Shown here piece by piece: positions 1 through 14,100 of a stretch of 64,000 bases of DNA. The notes beneath the pieces are model-generated. The model saw only the letters and a list, made by a program, of their open reading frames with translations. It was not told the origin of the DNA and did not search any database. Numbering within the stretch: position 1 is the stretch's first letter; each line of letters begins with the position of its first letter. Position numbers and translations under genes: made by a program. The stretch is from Lindgomyces ingoldianus (taxonomy: Eukaryota; Ascomycota; Dothideomycetes; Pleosporales; Lindgomycetaceae), in contig NW_022985175.1 of assembly GCF_010093535.1 (NCBI RefSeq), positions 558,001 to 622,000 on the forward strand, read 5' to 3'.

Positions 1-1170
<1,170 letters not shown>

Positions 1171-3777
1171 GGTGAGCTTGTACGGTCGAGCGAAAGTGGA
1201 GAATCCGGGGATGTGGTTCTGATTTGGAGGGGGAGAATCCGGGCCGAAGGGAGAACTGGTAACTGTGACAAAGGGTCGCCGAACAAGTTCAAGTAACAAT
1301 TGTGCAAAACTCCGTTCACGTCACGTCATACAGAAACAAAGAGACTAGACCCCGCAATGTATTGGTGTGATATTCGTTGTATCCAGGCGCGTGGGCGATG
1401 GTCTATAGCTTCGCTGAGGGAGTCTCCCTTTATAGCTCCACCCCAAGCGTCACCTCGCCGAAGACGCGGTGTAAAATGTCGGCCGCTGACTCTTCCTCCC
1501 GCTGCTCAGCCTACTGAGTTGTCTCAATATAGTGAAGCCATGATCAGCCCATCCGAGATCGGTCGCGTTTGGTTGTTGAAAATCCTAGCACGAGCACGCA
1601 ATTTCTACCCCTCCAATGCCCCGCGCCAAGAGAAAGCCACCGAGCACCATCGAGCTCTGGTACTTCGGAGGCCAGTTTACACTCGGGAAGGCCACTTTCA
1701 ATTGCTAAGAGAAGAAGGATATCGTAAAGTCGAAAGACTGATGCCCAGATCGAGGATGTCCTACCGCGAGAGCATCAGCTTAGGCCTTCAGCTTACAGCC
1801 GCTGGCGTGGAACCCCAAGTCCCGCGAGACACTCCTTTCTGCCCCTCGAGACAGGTTGCTGGAAAGGCTGCAGCCCCAGGCGGGAGAGCTTGCATAATAA
1901 AATCCGCCGATTCACGTAGCGTGCATGTGTGCTCAAGTTACAGCTTATATCACACAATTTGTGTCAGGTCGCCGAATCCATTCTAGCCAAGTCTGTTCCG
2001 ACGATTGGACAGCAGGTTCTGTTTGCGGGGTGGCACTGTCGTGGCGTTGGGAAAAAAGAATGAAATGAAAGACATACGGTTTAACGTTCACTATATATTT
2101 CCATTTTTGTGGGGTGCATCCGAGCTGACCGTATATACTCGCGAACCCTCTGAGGATTAATCATCACAAAAGGGGTTCTCGTGTTGAATAAGAAAATCGC
2201 CGAGGGCTGAGAGATGTACGATCACGGGAGAGACGATACGGCACGTTTTGTGATAAGGCTCGGAAGGCAGTGCTGTAAAGGTATCAAGACTTGGCAGCAT
2301 CGAGAGGAACAGGTAGACTCTCGTATTAACCAACCTTAACTCCCTCCCATTTGGATCCCCTCTCGATACCCCTCACGAATCCTCCAGCCCTCCCACGTGC
2401 CTCCCTACAACTCCACGAATCCAAATCCCAGGCCTCATCCCAGCACAATCCTTTCTCACACCCAATCAACCCACACACCCAAATTACCCTCCCATATTTC
2501 ACAAATTAACCACTTAGTGAAATCTTCGATACGATCTCGATACCAGTAATAAGAGGCGTGCCAGCACCCCAACTCTGATAAATTGTAGTCAATGTCAGCA
2601 TCTGGATTGCTGGGAGACGCGGCGTGACGTGCAGGAGCCTTAGCTTGGATGGGAGATTTGGATTAATGTGCAAGTTTCAAGTAAGTAGGCTGTCAGAGAA
2701 AAGTCTTGACAACAGAACCTTAGGTGTTTGGGGAATAAAGTGTAAACGACGCCTGGGAACTTGGAGGGGGGTGTGGTCGGTGATGCACAATCGAGGAGGC
2801 TGGTCACACGAACGCTGCACCATTACCACCTACTCCAGCCGCCGCTGAGATACGTATACCAGGTGTGTAACCTCGAAACCTAGCGTCGTACACAATAACA
2901 CCCATCAGTCCTCCCACAACATCAAATTCAACAACATCACATCCGCAGATCTGCTCTGCATGCTTCATTGAAGAAGAGAAGTAGGAGCTCCCATTGTTCA
3001 CATCACATCTAGACAGTAAAAGTAAACCCCACAGAGCATATCTCCAATCATTCAACCCGCTCGCCCACCCATTTGCTCATCCGTAGTATGTTGTCTCTGT
3101 AACCGTCATCCCAGCTAGCCCGAGAAGACCTAGAAAATCAATGTTCTCTTTCAGCCCAGGTGTCTAGCAGACAGCCGCCCCAGCTTCCAAACTATCTGGC
3201 CAGTAGTATTCTTAGAAGGTGATCCGAAAGCTACGTTCAAAACCAAGGAAATTCGCCGATAATCAAGACAGACAACGACAATGAAAACGGTCCAGAGTAA
3301 TTGTATAAGAAAAGAAGACAATAGTGTGTGGTAGGCTACATAAGCCATTGAATAGAATAGAAAATGTTTGCGCCGTAAGGCTGTACGTTCTTTGTGCGAG
3401 GGTGATTGTGTGTCCAGACCCCAAGGGTGCTTCGCTCCATCAGCTTACAACTACAAGAACAGAATAGGAGATAAGGTCGATAATGATCCAAAGAAATTGA
3501 GTGAGAGGATGTGGTTAATGACTGTGTGTTTTCTTGGTCGATCAAAACGTCAAGAAAAGGTGGTGGGGGACAGTATATCCCGAAGGATTGCCTGCCTTTC
3601 GAAGATCCGCGATATCAAGAGGAAGAGTACACAAGAAAAGGCTCGCTGTGGGTTGCACAATCATACGTTGTAGGTGATATAAGGATATGGAGTGAGCAGA
3701 TCAGATCCGCCGTGACTAAACATCAGGTCTAAAGGAAATACGTTAGAGCAGATTGCCGCCTTTTAAGCATCGCTGGC
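1171..3777. other. Gene-free stretch between cysD and veA (2.6 kb)
   Basis: I see no convincing gene. It should contain the cysD promoter on its left and the 3' UTR of veA on its right. One open frame of 228 codons (1300-1986, plus) has no recognisable motif and composition unlike the neighbours' proteins, so I did not call it. Positions 2340-2510 are strongly C-rich and G-poor on the plus strand. Small minus-strand frames at 2804-3055 and 3151-3348 look hydrophobic in part but have no family resemblance. Confidence 0.5.
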
Positions 3778-5687
3778 CTAAACTCCGAGTTCAGGAACAT
3801 GACGCTGACGATGAGTGCCATCTGCACGACGGTAGCTCATTGCTGCCCTGTCCATGGGCTCCTCCATGTCCGGCTCGTCGTACGTGCTGTCGTAGCCGTA
3901 GTTAGGTCCAGAGGGGTTGGGTCGTGCACCCTGCTGCAGACGCTCCGTTACATGTTTAGTGTCGAAGGTGCTAGAGAAAGAGCGCTTCTGTCCAATACCA
4001 GACTGAGGAACGAATTTAGCCAACGGTGGTCGAGAGTCCAGATAGCCATGACTCTGGGGGGCATCGGACGTCGCAGACATTGGAGCAGATTGCATCGAGT
4101 TTGGAGGAGATTGATACGAGGGAGAAACGGGTTCAAGCTTCTCAGCAGGGGCCGGTGGTTGCAGTGTCTTCAGGGGAGCCAGAGAGTGTGGGCCAGGCAT
4201 GTGCAATGCAGAAGGTGTTGACGCTGGAGGTTGGCTGTGGCTTGGGGTCTGCAAGGGTTGGAGTTGCTGGTTCAGGTGTTGCGGCCGATTGTACTGATCC
4301 ATTGGGTTGTAGGGAGGAATCATTTGGTTCGGACCGGGATACTGCTGAGTGGATTGAGGAATAGAAGGGCGGCGATATTCGGAAGCAGGCTGAGCGTATT
4401 CAACCGCAGATTCTTGACGGATAGGGGCAGGCTGCTCATAGTGCGATTGCTGGTAGTTCTGGTTCGGCATGTACCCATAAGACTGTCCCATATGCATCCC
4501 GGATGGGCTTGGATAGCCATTGTGAGATTGGTGGGACTGGTGGGACTGGTGGGACTGGTGGGACTGATGGGAATAGGGAGCTTGGGGAGGTTGCATCAAG
4601 GGAGCAGCGGGTTGGGGAGGAGCATACTGGCTCTGGTACTGGCTTTGGCTGGTTCCATATTGTGGCATCTGAGAATATCCTGAGGTCTGTGGAGGAGCCA
4701 TGGACTGGTATCCACTGCTAGCCTGATAGTTCTGAGCTATTTCGTCCATGCTTGGGCGACGAGGAGGAGCGAAGGAAGCATTACTAGCATTGGACACGGA
4801 TCTGGGGCGGTCACTTCCATCAAGGACCGGGTTGGGGGTGGGCATACCCGGTTGTTGGCCGTAGGAATCCGGAGTCGCGGTGCGCCTGGCTTGGTCATAG
4901 GCAGCCTCCTCATCATACTCATCCCAATCTTTGGATGACTTATTCTCACGGCGTCTCATGCGCACATCGCGACGAATGCGAACACGACATCCCTGTTCAG
5001 CGACCATGCGGCTCAAGGCTGTGCTTTCAGAAAGGCCGGGGAACTTCTTCGCCGAAAAGACCACGAAGGGAGAGGATTTAACCTCCAGACGGTGAGAGAC
5101 GTGCGCATCGACGCCGGCCTGGGGATGGGCGCTCAAAGCAGAACGGTCGTCGGGATCCATATCCTTGGGGTCCTTCAATTCCTCGTACAGGGCAAAGCTC
5201 AAGCGATACTTGCCCTCGTGACGGACGGACAAATCCGGAAAGATGAAGTAACCAGCCGGGCTGGGGCGGTCCAAGTAGGCCATGCCAGCAACCGGCGTGC
5301 CGGTGAGGACAGGAAAACTCGGAGTTGTAGGCGGGGCGCGTCCTGGTGCGATGGCTCTGGCATTTTCGAGAGTAGCAAACAGAAAGAAGTTTGCATTGTA
5401 AGCGAAGGTGATTTCCTGCCTGCTTGGGCCTTCGCCCTCGTACACACGCAGCTCGACAATTGGAGGAGGGTCAACTGGGCGACGGTCGGCAGATGCTGCA
5501 ACAAGTCAGTCACGGCCCACGGGGGGAAGGTCCGCATTGAGGGCTCACATTTTGCACCTGAGCCGCACGCTCTGGCACGCTCGGGCTGCTGGATGACCTG
5601 CAATGCGTACGTAATCTTCTTGCCTTCCTTCGTGACGCGAGAGGCAGAGCTATTGGTCTCATTCTGGACCTGGATGACGGACGCCAT
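3778..5687 (-). CDS. veA: Velvet-domain developmental regulator VeA
   Basis: Light- and development-responsive transcriptional regulator. In characterised fungi VeA enters the nucleus with VelB via importin alpha and bridges to LaeA, controlling sporulation and secondary metabolism. Two exons, 5549-5687 and 3778-5495, with a 53-nt intron, give 618 residues (573 in Aspergillus nidulans). The velvet domain covers about residues 15-190. It opens with [20 protein letters not shown], continues across the splice with [18 protein letters not shown], and includes [19 protein letters not shown] and [21 protein letters not shown] basic stretch ([19 protein letters not shown]) follows. The rest is Pro/Gln/Ser-rich and disordered, with a run of SHQ repeats near 4525-4565. 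Ending at LGV with no second domain is normal. VelB and VosA are excluded by domain order and the CGSGAKSSADRRP signature. The leader contains upstream ATGs and a likely intron (see 5744-5866). Confidence 0.95.
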
Positions 5688-5743
5688 TGTGAATTTGATG
5701 TGTGCTACGGAAATTATAGATAGCAAAAGGAGCACGAGTGAGC

Positions 5744-5866
5744 CTACAGTCGCGTCAGCTTCAGGCGTCTGGACGCGATGGGTTTTAGATGTTTGATGCG
5801 GCAATGGCACAACTGAATGCTTCGTGCCCAGGCTCGGAGCGCCCGTGGCAGTGGGAAGGAACTTAC
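5744..5866 (-). other. Probable intron in the veA 5' leader
   Basis: On the minus strand a strong donor (gtaagt, starting at 5866) is followed by an acceptor ctgtag ending at 5744, 57 nt upstream of the veA ATG. The 123-nt interval would be removed from the leader. ATG codons at 5965 and 5942 lie upstream of the donor and open reading frames of dozens of codons, so short upstream ORFs may precede veA. A. nidulans veA is known to be translationally influenced by its leader. That it applies here is inference. Confidence 0.45.
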
Positions 5867-5966
5867 GGGTCGGTCCACTAACCCAACTGGCTGGTCGGGA
5901 AAGAGCGAAGGGGCAGCGAGATAATTCAGACCCAAGGAACAAAGCTTCTGGCCAACGTCAGTCAAA

Positions 5967-8900
5967 GTCTCTGCACATGTTGTCGACTTGTCGACCCTCT
6001 TTTGCTGCGCCGTGTAGGAGGAAACTCCCCATAGTGTTGGCGAGCCCGAGCCCGAGCCGTCGGGGTCAGCCAGGCCACCCAGCGCAGCGCGACAGAGGCG
6101 AGCAACGACGGCGAAGAACTCAAAACACTTACCACGCAGAATTACAATGCAAGAAAAGTGGAGGTCGAGATACTGAAATGCGGCTCAACGACGTCTGCTA
6201 GCGTCGAAGTGGGACGAAGGGTGTTGAGAGAGGGCGGGTGCGCTGTGATAGGACTGGCGCTCGTCGGGCGATTGTTTCTTGTCGAGGCGACGAGGAAGCG
6301 TTCGAGCGGCACACACACGACTCGACCGAAAATTGGATGCGATGGGCGCTGTTGACTCCTGTATCGCCGTCGCTCCTCGCAGGCCGTCCAGATGTGTGGT
6401 GGAGTGGAGCTGAAGCAGTGGCAGAGAGGAGAGTCGAGCAGATGAGGGAACGGGGGAGAGGGCTGGGGGAGTGTCCAAGCGCCCACCCGGTTGAATTAGC
6501 TGTTGCTGTAACCCCAGCGCTCGCTTGGACTGCTTTGTGCCCACCTTGTTCCCAAGCCGCTCCCTGTGGGCTCGGTAACCTATCATCGCCCTTCACGGCC
6601 GCCACTCCTTTTGGGACTGCATGACTGATCCGATGCTGACGGCTGCCCTTTGCAGAGGCCCCCGTATGAAGAGCATCCCTCTAGCGGATGCCAAAGATCC
6701 GCGTTCGCTGCTGCTAACTTTGGCCGGTCGCTGGACGTGCGTCCTCAACCGTGAATTGCATCGGTCCATGCTATTTTTTTCTGTGGGCCAGCACGGGCGA
6801 CCACGAAACAAATGGCAGTGGACCCGCCAGCAGCGCGGCTCGACTCGCGAGGAAACCTTAATGGGCGACGGGCTCCAGCGCTCAGACGGCCGACGTTTAT
6901 CTTTTCCCCATGGGCCAAGTCCACGATTCTCATTGATCATTGTGCCGAAGGCCCTCGACAACCCAGCACAGTATTGCACGAGAAAAATCAGCGTGCGACT
7001 TGGGGCTGCAGACAGGCTTCGACGTGGCTTCTGGAACCAGCGCAGATTGATTTTGAGCATTGCTTCCTCGGCCGCATTGGCGGGTGCTTTTACCCGTCTG
7101 GAATTCGACCCTGGGGGGGTGGGGGGAGGCACGTCGCTAGTCGGTGCCGATGCACTTTGATTTCCCTCAGCCTTCATGTCCGGAGGCTGCAACCTTAGCA
7201 AGCAACAGCGCTCAGAGACGCGTGCAAGTGGCTGAATCTGGCCCTTGAACAGTCTCACAGCCAGCATCCACCCAGGGCTTTGCTTTTCCACTTGTGTGCG
7301 CCAGCTGCCGTCCAGCGCGTGAAGGCGAAAGACACAAAAGGCGGCGGCCAGCTTGACTAGGTGCAACCCACGTCGTCCTTCGAAACCAGTGCGATCACGC
7401 GGAGAGATGCACGGCGTGCTCTGCAAATACTTTGCAATATATCCGCCCCCAGTCACTTGCGCACGCCTACTTCTCAGGTGAGCGGACGACAGGCTGGGAC
7501 CAATGACCACATTGATGGTGCCCTAGCACTGGGCGGCGGATGGCCTCGCAGAGGGGATTCCATGGTTCTGAGGGTGGGCCTTTGACCCTGCTCCTTCGAG
7601 TCGGAGACCTAACTTCCCCTCTCCGCGGGCACCTTCCCGTCTCTCCTGGCGCGTTCATTGGCCCCACGGGAATACGCAATCCCGGCTCTCAACGGCGCCC
7701 GCTGCGGGTCGTGTTGCGCTTCTTGTGAGGCTTTTGTATGCCGATCAGCAGATCCTGAGATCTGCCTAACATGCTCTGGATCAACGACGGCAAAGGAGGT
7801 GAGTTGTGATATTGAGACAAGAAGGGCACCCTTTTTCGGAGCACCGGCGCCACTCCCTTTCCCGCTGCCGGCGCTTGTGCACCAAGGGAACACTTAGTAC
7901 GTCGGCGGGCCGCCACTCTCGTTGTGCTTCCTGGCAACCATCAGAGGGAGAATTGAGGCTTGGAAGGGCTTCAAGAATGTTCCGGCGCGGCCTTTCGATG
8001 ATACCCGAACGCCAGGACCTGAGAGACACTTTCGGACTTTAAACACCCTTAAAGGTTACCACATGCTGCATTCTTCAGAGCCTCCAGAGACTGTTGCTTG
8101 CACGAGAATCTCTCGTTCAGCCATGGCCTCCTTCCCTATTTTCCGCACCGTCGCTTCCCCTGGATGGTTACAACGGGTATCTGCCTCATCAGTCAGGAAT
8201 CGTGCCGATGCAGTTACCCGCCTTCGCGATCGAAACGAGAGTCAAAGCCGAGGACGTCCTTTCCTCCTATGCCAAGCACCGGCGGAAGGCACGATATGGG
8301 AGGAGCCAGTATAGTAACGAAGTGTCGGGAGACGGCTTTTATGCAACACGACCCGCCATTTTACAACCCCAAGGATGTCCCACGGAGTAGTTGAGACGAA
8401 CAGCCTGTTTGGAGCAATAATGCCGTTCAGCTCTCAAAAGTCGCTCTGGATTTCGAACTGACAGGAACCTTACGTCCACCGGAATGTTCAAGCATGTTGA
8501 ATTTCAAGCTCTGCACGAAAACGAAATGATTCTCGCGAATTCGCAATGAATTATTGCCGCGGACGTTAATTGGTAGGTCCAAAGCTTCTTTCCCAGAAAA
8601 TCTATATACCGACTTGGCATCACCCGCCTTTCCTTGCTCATCAGAGAGGAACAACCTTGCCTTTTCTGTCGGCGTTCAACTCTTGAGGTCTCTCGGATTC
8701 CCTTTCACGTCGTACATGCTTAGTTTTGCCAACAAGTCGTACAACGCCTGGCCAACACAGCAAGTACGTCTTCAGTCCCTCACAACGCCTCATCGGAATC
8801 GTCAACCGATCGTTTTGCTAGGTCTCCACACTTCTCGCATGGGCTGAAACGCCCCCGTCATTTCGCAGACGCCACTTTATCGCGGTTGGTCTCTGTTGTG

Positions 8901-11166
8901 CTTGTGGCTCAAACAAGACAATCAAATTGAGGTGCAGTGGCTTCTCACAAACTCAGAGCACGTGTCGGTTACCCTTCCTCCACATCCCGGATTCGGAAAG
9001 GCACTGGTGCAGGTCTGTTGGTGGCTTGATGTGCTGGTTCGTCTTGAATCGTGCCAAAGGAGGACCAAAAAGCCATGCGATGCCGTACAATGAACGGCAC
9101 TACGACTCTGATATAACGATTGACTTGTTTTGGGATGCAACGACCTAAGTGTTGAATAAATCGTGGCACATTTCACTTGTCACATGCCCGAACTCATCAG
9201 AAATATCTACCGTATCTACTTAATTCACAGCAGCGTATCCACCCGCCGCTACCTCGTACTTAGGAAGAGCACAAAATAATAGCCAAGTGGTCATATTCAC
9301 ATTCTTCACCGTTGTGTCGGCAGGCTTCCCCTCTATGCAACGTCACCAAGTTTCACGTTGACTTCTTCTCCCCGCGCTGCGTCTCCGGACTGGCGGAATG
9401 ATTTCTTACTCGCCCACTCAAGGTAATGTGGGCGCAAAATTAAGTTGATTCGGCATTACTCCATCCCACTTCACCGATCATGCCTTTCCAGGATGTCTGC
9501 TTCCTACGCCATGGCTTCATTCTCAGGCCCCGGTTACCGTTTACCATGTTCAGCCCCCTTGCTTGAAGAAATTCTTGATACTTCTTAATTCCTGACTAAC
9601 AAAGGCATCCCATTCCCCTGTCCCTGCAATGTAGCAGGCCTTCTTCAGGATGGCCTTCAAATTAATAAGGCACCATGAAGCAACTCTGGCGGAGTAAGAG
9701 AGTATATCAATCTTCCCAATACCACCCCAGATCACGCTTAAGGCACACCTAGACGCTGTTCCTTGGCCAGGATCTTGTGCTTAAACCCCATACTCAAGAG
9801 TTTCTAGCAGCCAACCTCATCTAAACATTAGTGTACCTTGTAGTGAACATGCACAGCCAAACATACACATTCAAGCAAAGCCGAGTAAGGACATTCAAGC
9901 ATAGCCGAATATGCGCATTCAAGCACTGCCGAGCATGGGCGTTCAAGCACAGCCAAATATAAGCACTCAGGCACGCCAGTACAGTGGCCCGGCACAACTA
10001 CTCCCCAAAACCCAATACTCTGCTTCACTTCGTACTGCGCCGTTTACCCTCAACTTTCCAGAATTTATGCCTTATGCTCGTCTAATACCGTCCCCTTGAC
10101 ACTGGACAAATAGACAATCTACTCTTGGTGTCTCCATTCCATAAAACTGTATCAAGCAGGCCACCCAGCAGTCCATGCATCATGACCAAGCCTACAAAAC
10201 GCCATGTGCCCGATTCATGGTGACAGTTTACAAGCATCCGCGCCTTCGAATAATTGTAATTATGGGCAAGGTCACGAATGCCTGGCCAGGACAATGAAGT
10301 CTCGCCGGAGTAGAGCTCGTACTCGCAAGAAATACAATTTCGCATAACACTGAGTCGCGTTAGCAATACCGCAGACCCCACCATCATTGATCTCACCAGC
10401 AACAACCGCAAACTTGGATAGCTTCAGCCTATACAAAAATTCCTATGCTTCTGGTGGCACAGCAGTGTCGCGCCATGGCAAGGTGACCCGCTTCATATTC
10501 TCATTGCCACACATAAGGTGTAATTAAGGCGGTTACAATGGAGATGGACTTCTTAAGTTGAACCCCACAAGGCCTATAGTCCGCAGCTTCGATTACTAGC
10601 TAGAAATCTAGCACCTCTATTGGCCAAGTCCTTGGGTTTAGGCCCGCTCTCTAGTCGTATATCTGCTGCTGCTGCCTCTGAAACTGGGTACACGGGCTTG
10701 ACTTTGTTCGGTTGGGACTCTACACACTTTCAAGAGCTGGGTATATGAGCTCTAGCTCTTGCTCTTGATACATGTGCATTCCTGCAACTTCCAATTTCAG
10801 AACTACATCTCGTTGTCACGTACCGTGAGCAATAACCAGAGTAGAGTCTATCTAGGGAAGCTCTTACTACAATCGGAGAAAATATTAACAAAAAGAAAAG
10901 AATTCCTGTCGTACGTTTCCCACGTCATGTTCTTCAATAAGTAACATTATCCCCCGGGCCGGTTATTCCAAGGGAAATCGCTGTGAAACATGCTACAAGA
11001 AGAAGTACGAAAGGGGCCATGATCTACAAAGCCATTTGCCAGACCGAGAGTATGGATATCAGTCAAAAATCAAACCCGTCACATTCCCTCACCTCTCCAA
11101 CCATGCAATTCCGCAAAGTCCATACTTTGTTGGATGGCGGCCTTCAACCCCACATTGACGTGCGCC
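5967..11166. other. Long gene-poor interval between veA and the channel-like gene
   Basis: About 5 kb without a gene I can support. The left part (to about 7.7 kb) is GC-rich with many overlapping random-looking frames on both strands, the longest being 305 codons on the minus strand at 6593-7510. None carries a motif. It probably includes the veA promoter. From about 9.5 kb composition becomes more AT-rich and contains a degenerate 24-bp tandem repeat (9847-9989). A two-frame ORF pair at 8094-8394 was also examined and not called. Confidence 0.45.
9847..9989. repeat. Degenerate 24-bp tandem repeat, about six units
   Basis: The core tcaagc (or tcaggc) recurs at 9871, 9895, 9919, 9943 and 9967, exactly 24 bp apart, with a further partial unit to the left (gcacagcc at 9851 matches gcaaagcc at 9875). 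On the plus strand the units read as an 8-residue repeat of the form IQAxPxxx with one in-frame stop. On the minus strand they read as ECxYSAxL without a stop. A 24-bp period that preserves frame suggests a decayed repeat-protein fragment. Confidence 0.8.
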
Positions 11167-14100
11167 TCACACTTTTCCCTTTCCCTTACAGTCTTTCTTG
11201 TGGGCTTTCCAATCCTGTTTCTGATGCTCTTTGGAACAATATGCTACTAGCCTACAGCTTGTGCATAAGTGTCCAGGTTGGGCGCAAATCTTACACGGAT
11301 GTTCTGTGCTAGAATATGTCTGCCCTGTAGATGATAATGTCCCTTCATTGTGGTTTCCCTCTGTATCGCTTAAGCTTGTATGAGGCTTAGGTTGGGAAGG
11401 ATTCGGTATTAGATGGTTGCTAGGAGGGCTTGACGCTGATGTGGGTTTCGAATTTTGCGGAGGTGCAGGGGTTGAGGCTTCTGGGGGTGATTGCGATTGC
11501 AGCAGTGGTTCTGAATCATTACCTTGTGGAGGAGGCGCTGGATTAGGAGTCGGCCTCGTCGATGAAAAGGAAGAGGCAGTCGGAGTTTGTGAGGCCGAGA
11601 TAGGAATGGTTTCTTGTTGCTGCCCGACCTCTACTGAACCACCACCTGATTGTGGAAGGGGCTCTGATAGTTTCGTATTCCTTCTGCTTACCGTAGATGA
11701 ACTCTGTCCAGCTGTAGTAGTACTCCGAGCATCAACCTGTGTTTTCGGAGGCTGCTCAACCGGCACAAGCGGTGCATGATCTTTATCTTCACCAAAACTA
11801 TTTTCCTCGGTCCACTTTAGCGGATTCTTCTCCAAGTAGTCGTTCCAGACACGTTTCTCGGTTTCCGTCATTGAGTACGAAAACCATTCAGGGAACCAAT
11901 CACGACGGGATCGTTCCGAGGCCGACAATAGGCCCAGCTCAATCTCAACTTGTAGGGAAGCCATCTGTAGGTGGTAGAGATTTTCGGCGTTCTTGTCTGC
12001 GCGTTTGATCTTGAGATTTAGCATCGCGATTAGGGTGTTTAGGAAGAAGATGGTGATGATGACGATATAGAGCGCTCGCAGGGTTCTGATGGAAGTCGAC
12101 GATGATTGATACGGCTCTAACGCTCCATAGTCCGATGATATGAAATTCAGCATTTGGCCGAACGCGAGGGGAAAGGTTGAGAAGGGATTGTCTGTGGGTT
12201 GGTCTATGTTGAGGTTTCGGAGTAGGAGGAAGGGCACGAACGCAAAGCCTTTTGCGTGTAAATAGCTAGACTGTCCGTTATTAAAGGGATGGACACATAC
12301 CTAAGATGATGAAGAAGAGTAGAGCTAGAAACGAGAATACTTCCTGAAAGGTTTCCGTCAGTAGCAAGAGTAGCATGCCAAGAGGCCGATATATCCTCAG
12401 CATAAGAATGCTGGCGATCCAGATTAACAGTGTAGAGAAGCCTAGGAAGGACCGAGAGGGAGCCTTCTTCGATACAACGAGGAAGAAGGTTGTGAGGCCT
12501 AGGGATACGGCAGTGGCATCAATGTAGTTGAAGAAGGATCCGAAGAAGAGTTGTGGAACGCGATATAGTTGACGGAGCTTAACAGAGAGGACAAAGCATG
12601 CCACCAAAGCCTCGACTACGGCTAGAAGGATAATTGACCCAGGTATGCGTTTGGTGTCGTAATCACCCCCTGCAGTCAGTAGAACGGCGATTGTAAGGTG
12701 AACCGAGAAGAGAACTAGCATAGGAAGGGCAGTCCTCGTCAGATAGAGCCACAGTCCAAATGTCCGCATCTTCCAAGCGAGAAGCTTCTCCAGCCATATA
12801 ACTCTCAAGAACGAGAGTTGAGTCTCTCTATCTTTCATGTCGAGGATCTCTTCTACCAGTCGTGTGAATGGGCTCGATGGCCCTCTTCCGCTCTTCTTTA
12901 CAGCACTGTGAATCCAAACCTCCCATCTGGGAAATTTATCATCTTCGGTTGTGGGCATTGTAGCACGGACAAACTCCCAAAACGAATCATCGCGGTCGTT
13001 GAATGGAGATGCGGAAACGGGAGGAGGTCTATATAGTTTATGAGTGAATGAGCAGAAGCCGGGCAATGGCAGCGTCACATGGCTGCTATTCGGCTCTGCT
13101 TGAATCCCGTACAAATTCTTCCACACATTCTGGATCATGTTCTTTAGGTCACCAAGGCTATGGTAAAAAACCCCCCATTTACCATCATATCGAGCCACCT
13201 TCGATTGAGTGGCGCCATTTTTCACTGCAACAGGACCGATATTATTAACCTTGAATTGAAATAGCGCAACATGCCGCATGAAGGAGAGGGTTGCAATTGG
13301 ACGAGTTCTGCACGCGAGCGGAAGTGTATGGCTTACTGCATGGGAGTTCTCAAGAAGGCACCGGTCGTCTTGATGTAACCTGCGGAAGAACGCGTCAACA
13401 TGCTGCGTTTTCTGGGCTCTATGGTCCGCATTGCAAGCCAAGGCAAATATTCCTGGATAAAGAGGATTTGTGTCGTCATATGTTTGGTCTTTGTAGATCT
13501 GCAAATAGGAGCCCACACTATCAGCAAAGCGGCCTCCGCCAAAGAAGATATCATTTGGATTGCCTTTGCGGAGTCCACGGAGACCGTACTCTCGCCAAAG
13601 AAGATACTTGGGAAGGACATATGCAGAGCGATCGCGATGGCCATAGTTAGCGTTGTCTTGGACAACGAACGTATATGGTTTAAAGTAAGCATAGTAATTC
13701 GCCGTACTCATCAACGCAGGGTTTGGTGTTTGACTCCAATTACTGGGCATGGTGACGTGGGCTCCTCGGTGGATAATGAAGGTATCATACCAGGCATCTT
13801 CTTCAAGAAAATGGGGGGATATGATTGTCCATCTTGGAATAGGCATCGGCGCGCCAGAGTAGCCTCCAGGCCGATCCCCCAGGTAGGAAACGCGGAGGAA
13901 GAAATTTGGGTAGCTCTTGTATAATTCTATCTGTTCCTTTCCGTCCCCGGAAATCTTGATATCCGTGGCATAAAGTGCTCGAATGACAGTCTGCTCGGGG
14001 GAAATTGGCGAGGGACCAATTACAATGAGATGATACTCATTTTTCATGACTACGCCGAAAACGCTGACTCTTTGTGCCTGGTTCCATGGGTACGTAAAAC

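Noticed and set aside
1300..1986. 228-codon open frame on the plus strand upstream of cysD
   Set aside because: No motif or domain, composition unlike neighbouring proteins, and it overlaps the expected cysD promoter.
6185..7510. Several overlapping frames of 110-305 codons on both strands
   Set aside because: GC-rich DNA gives long chance frames. Many are open simultaneously and none shows a conserved motif or a plausible splice pattern.
8094..8394. Two overlapping 98-codon plus-strand frames
   Set aside because: No recognisable family and no supporting splice continuation; kept only as part of the gene-poor interval.
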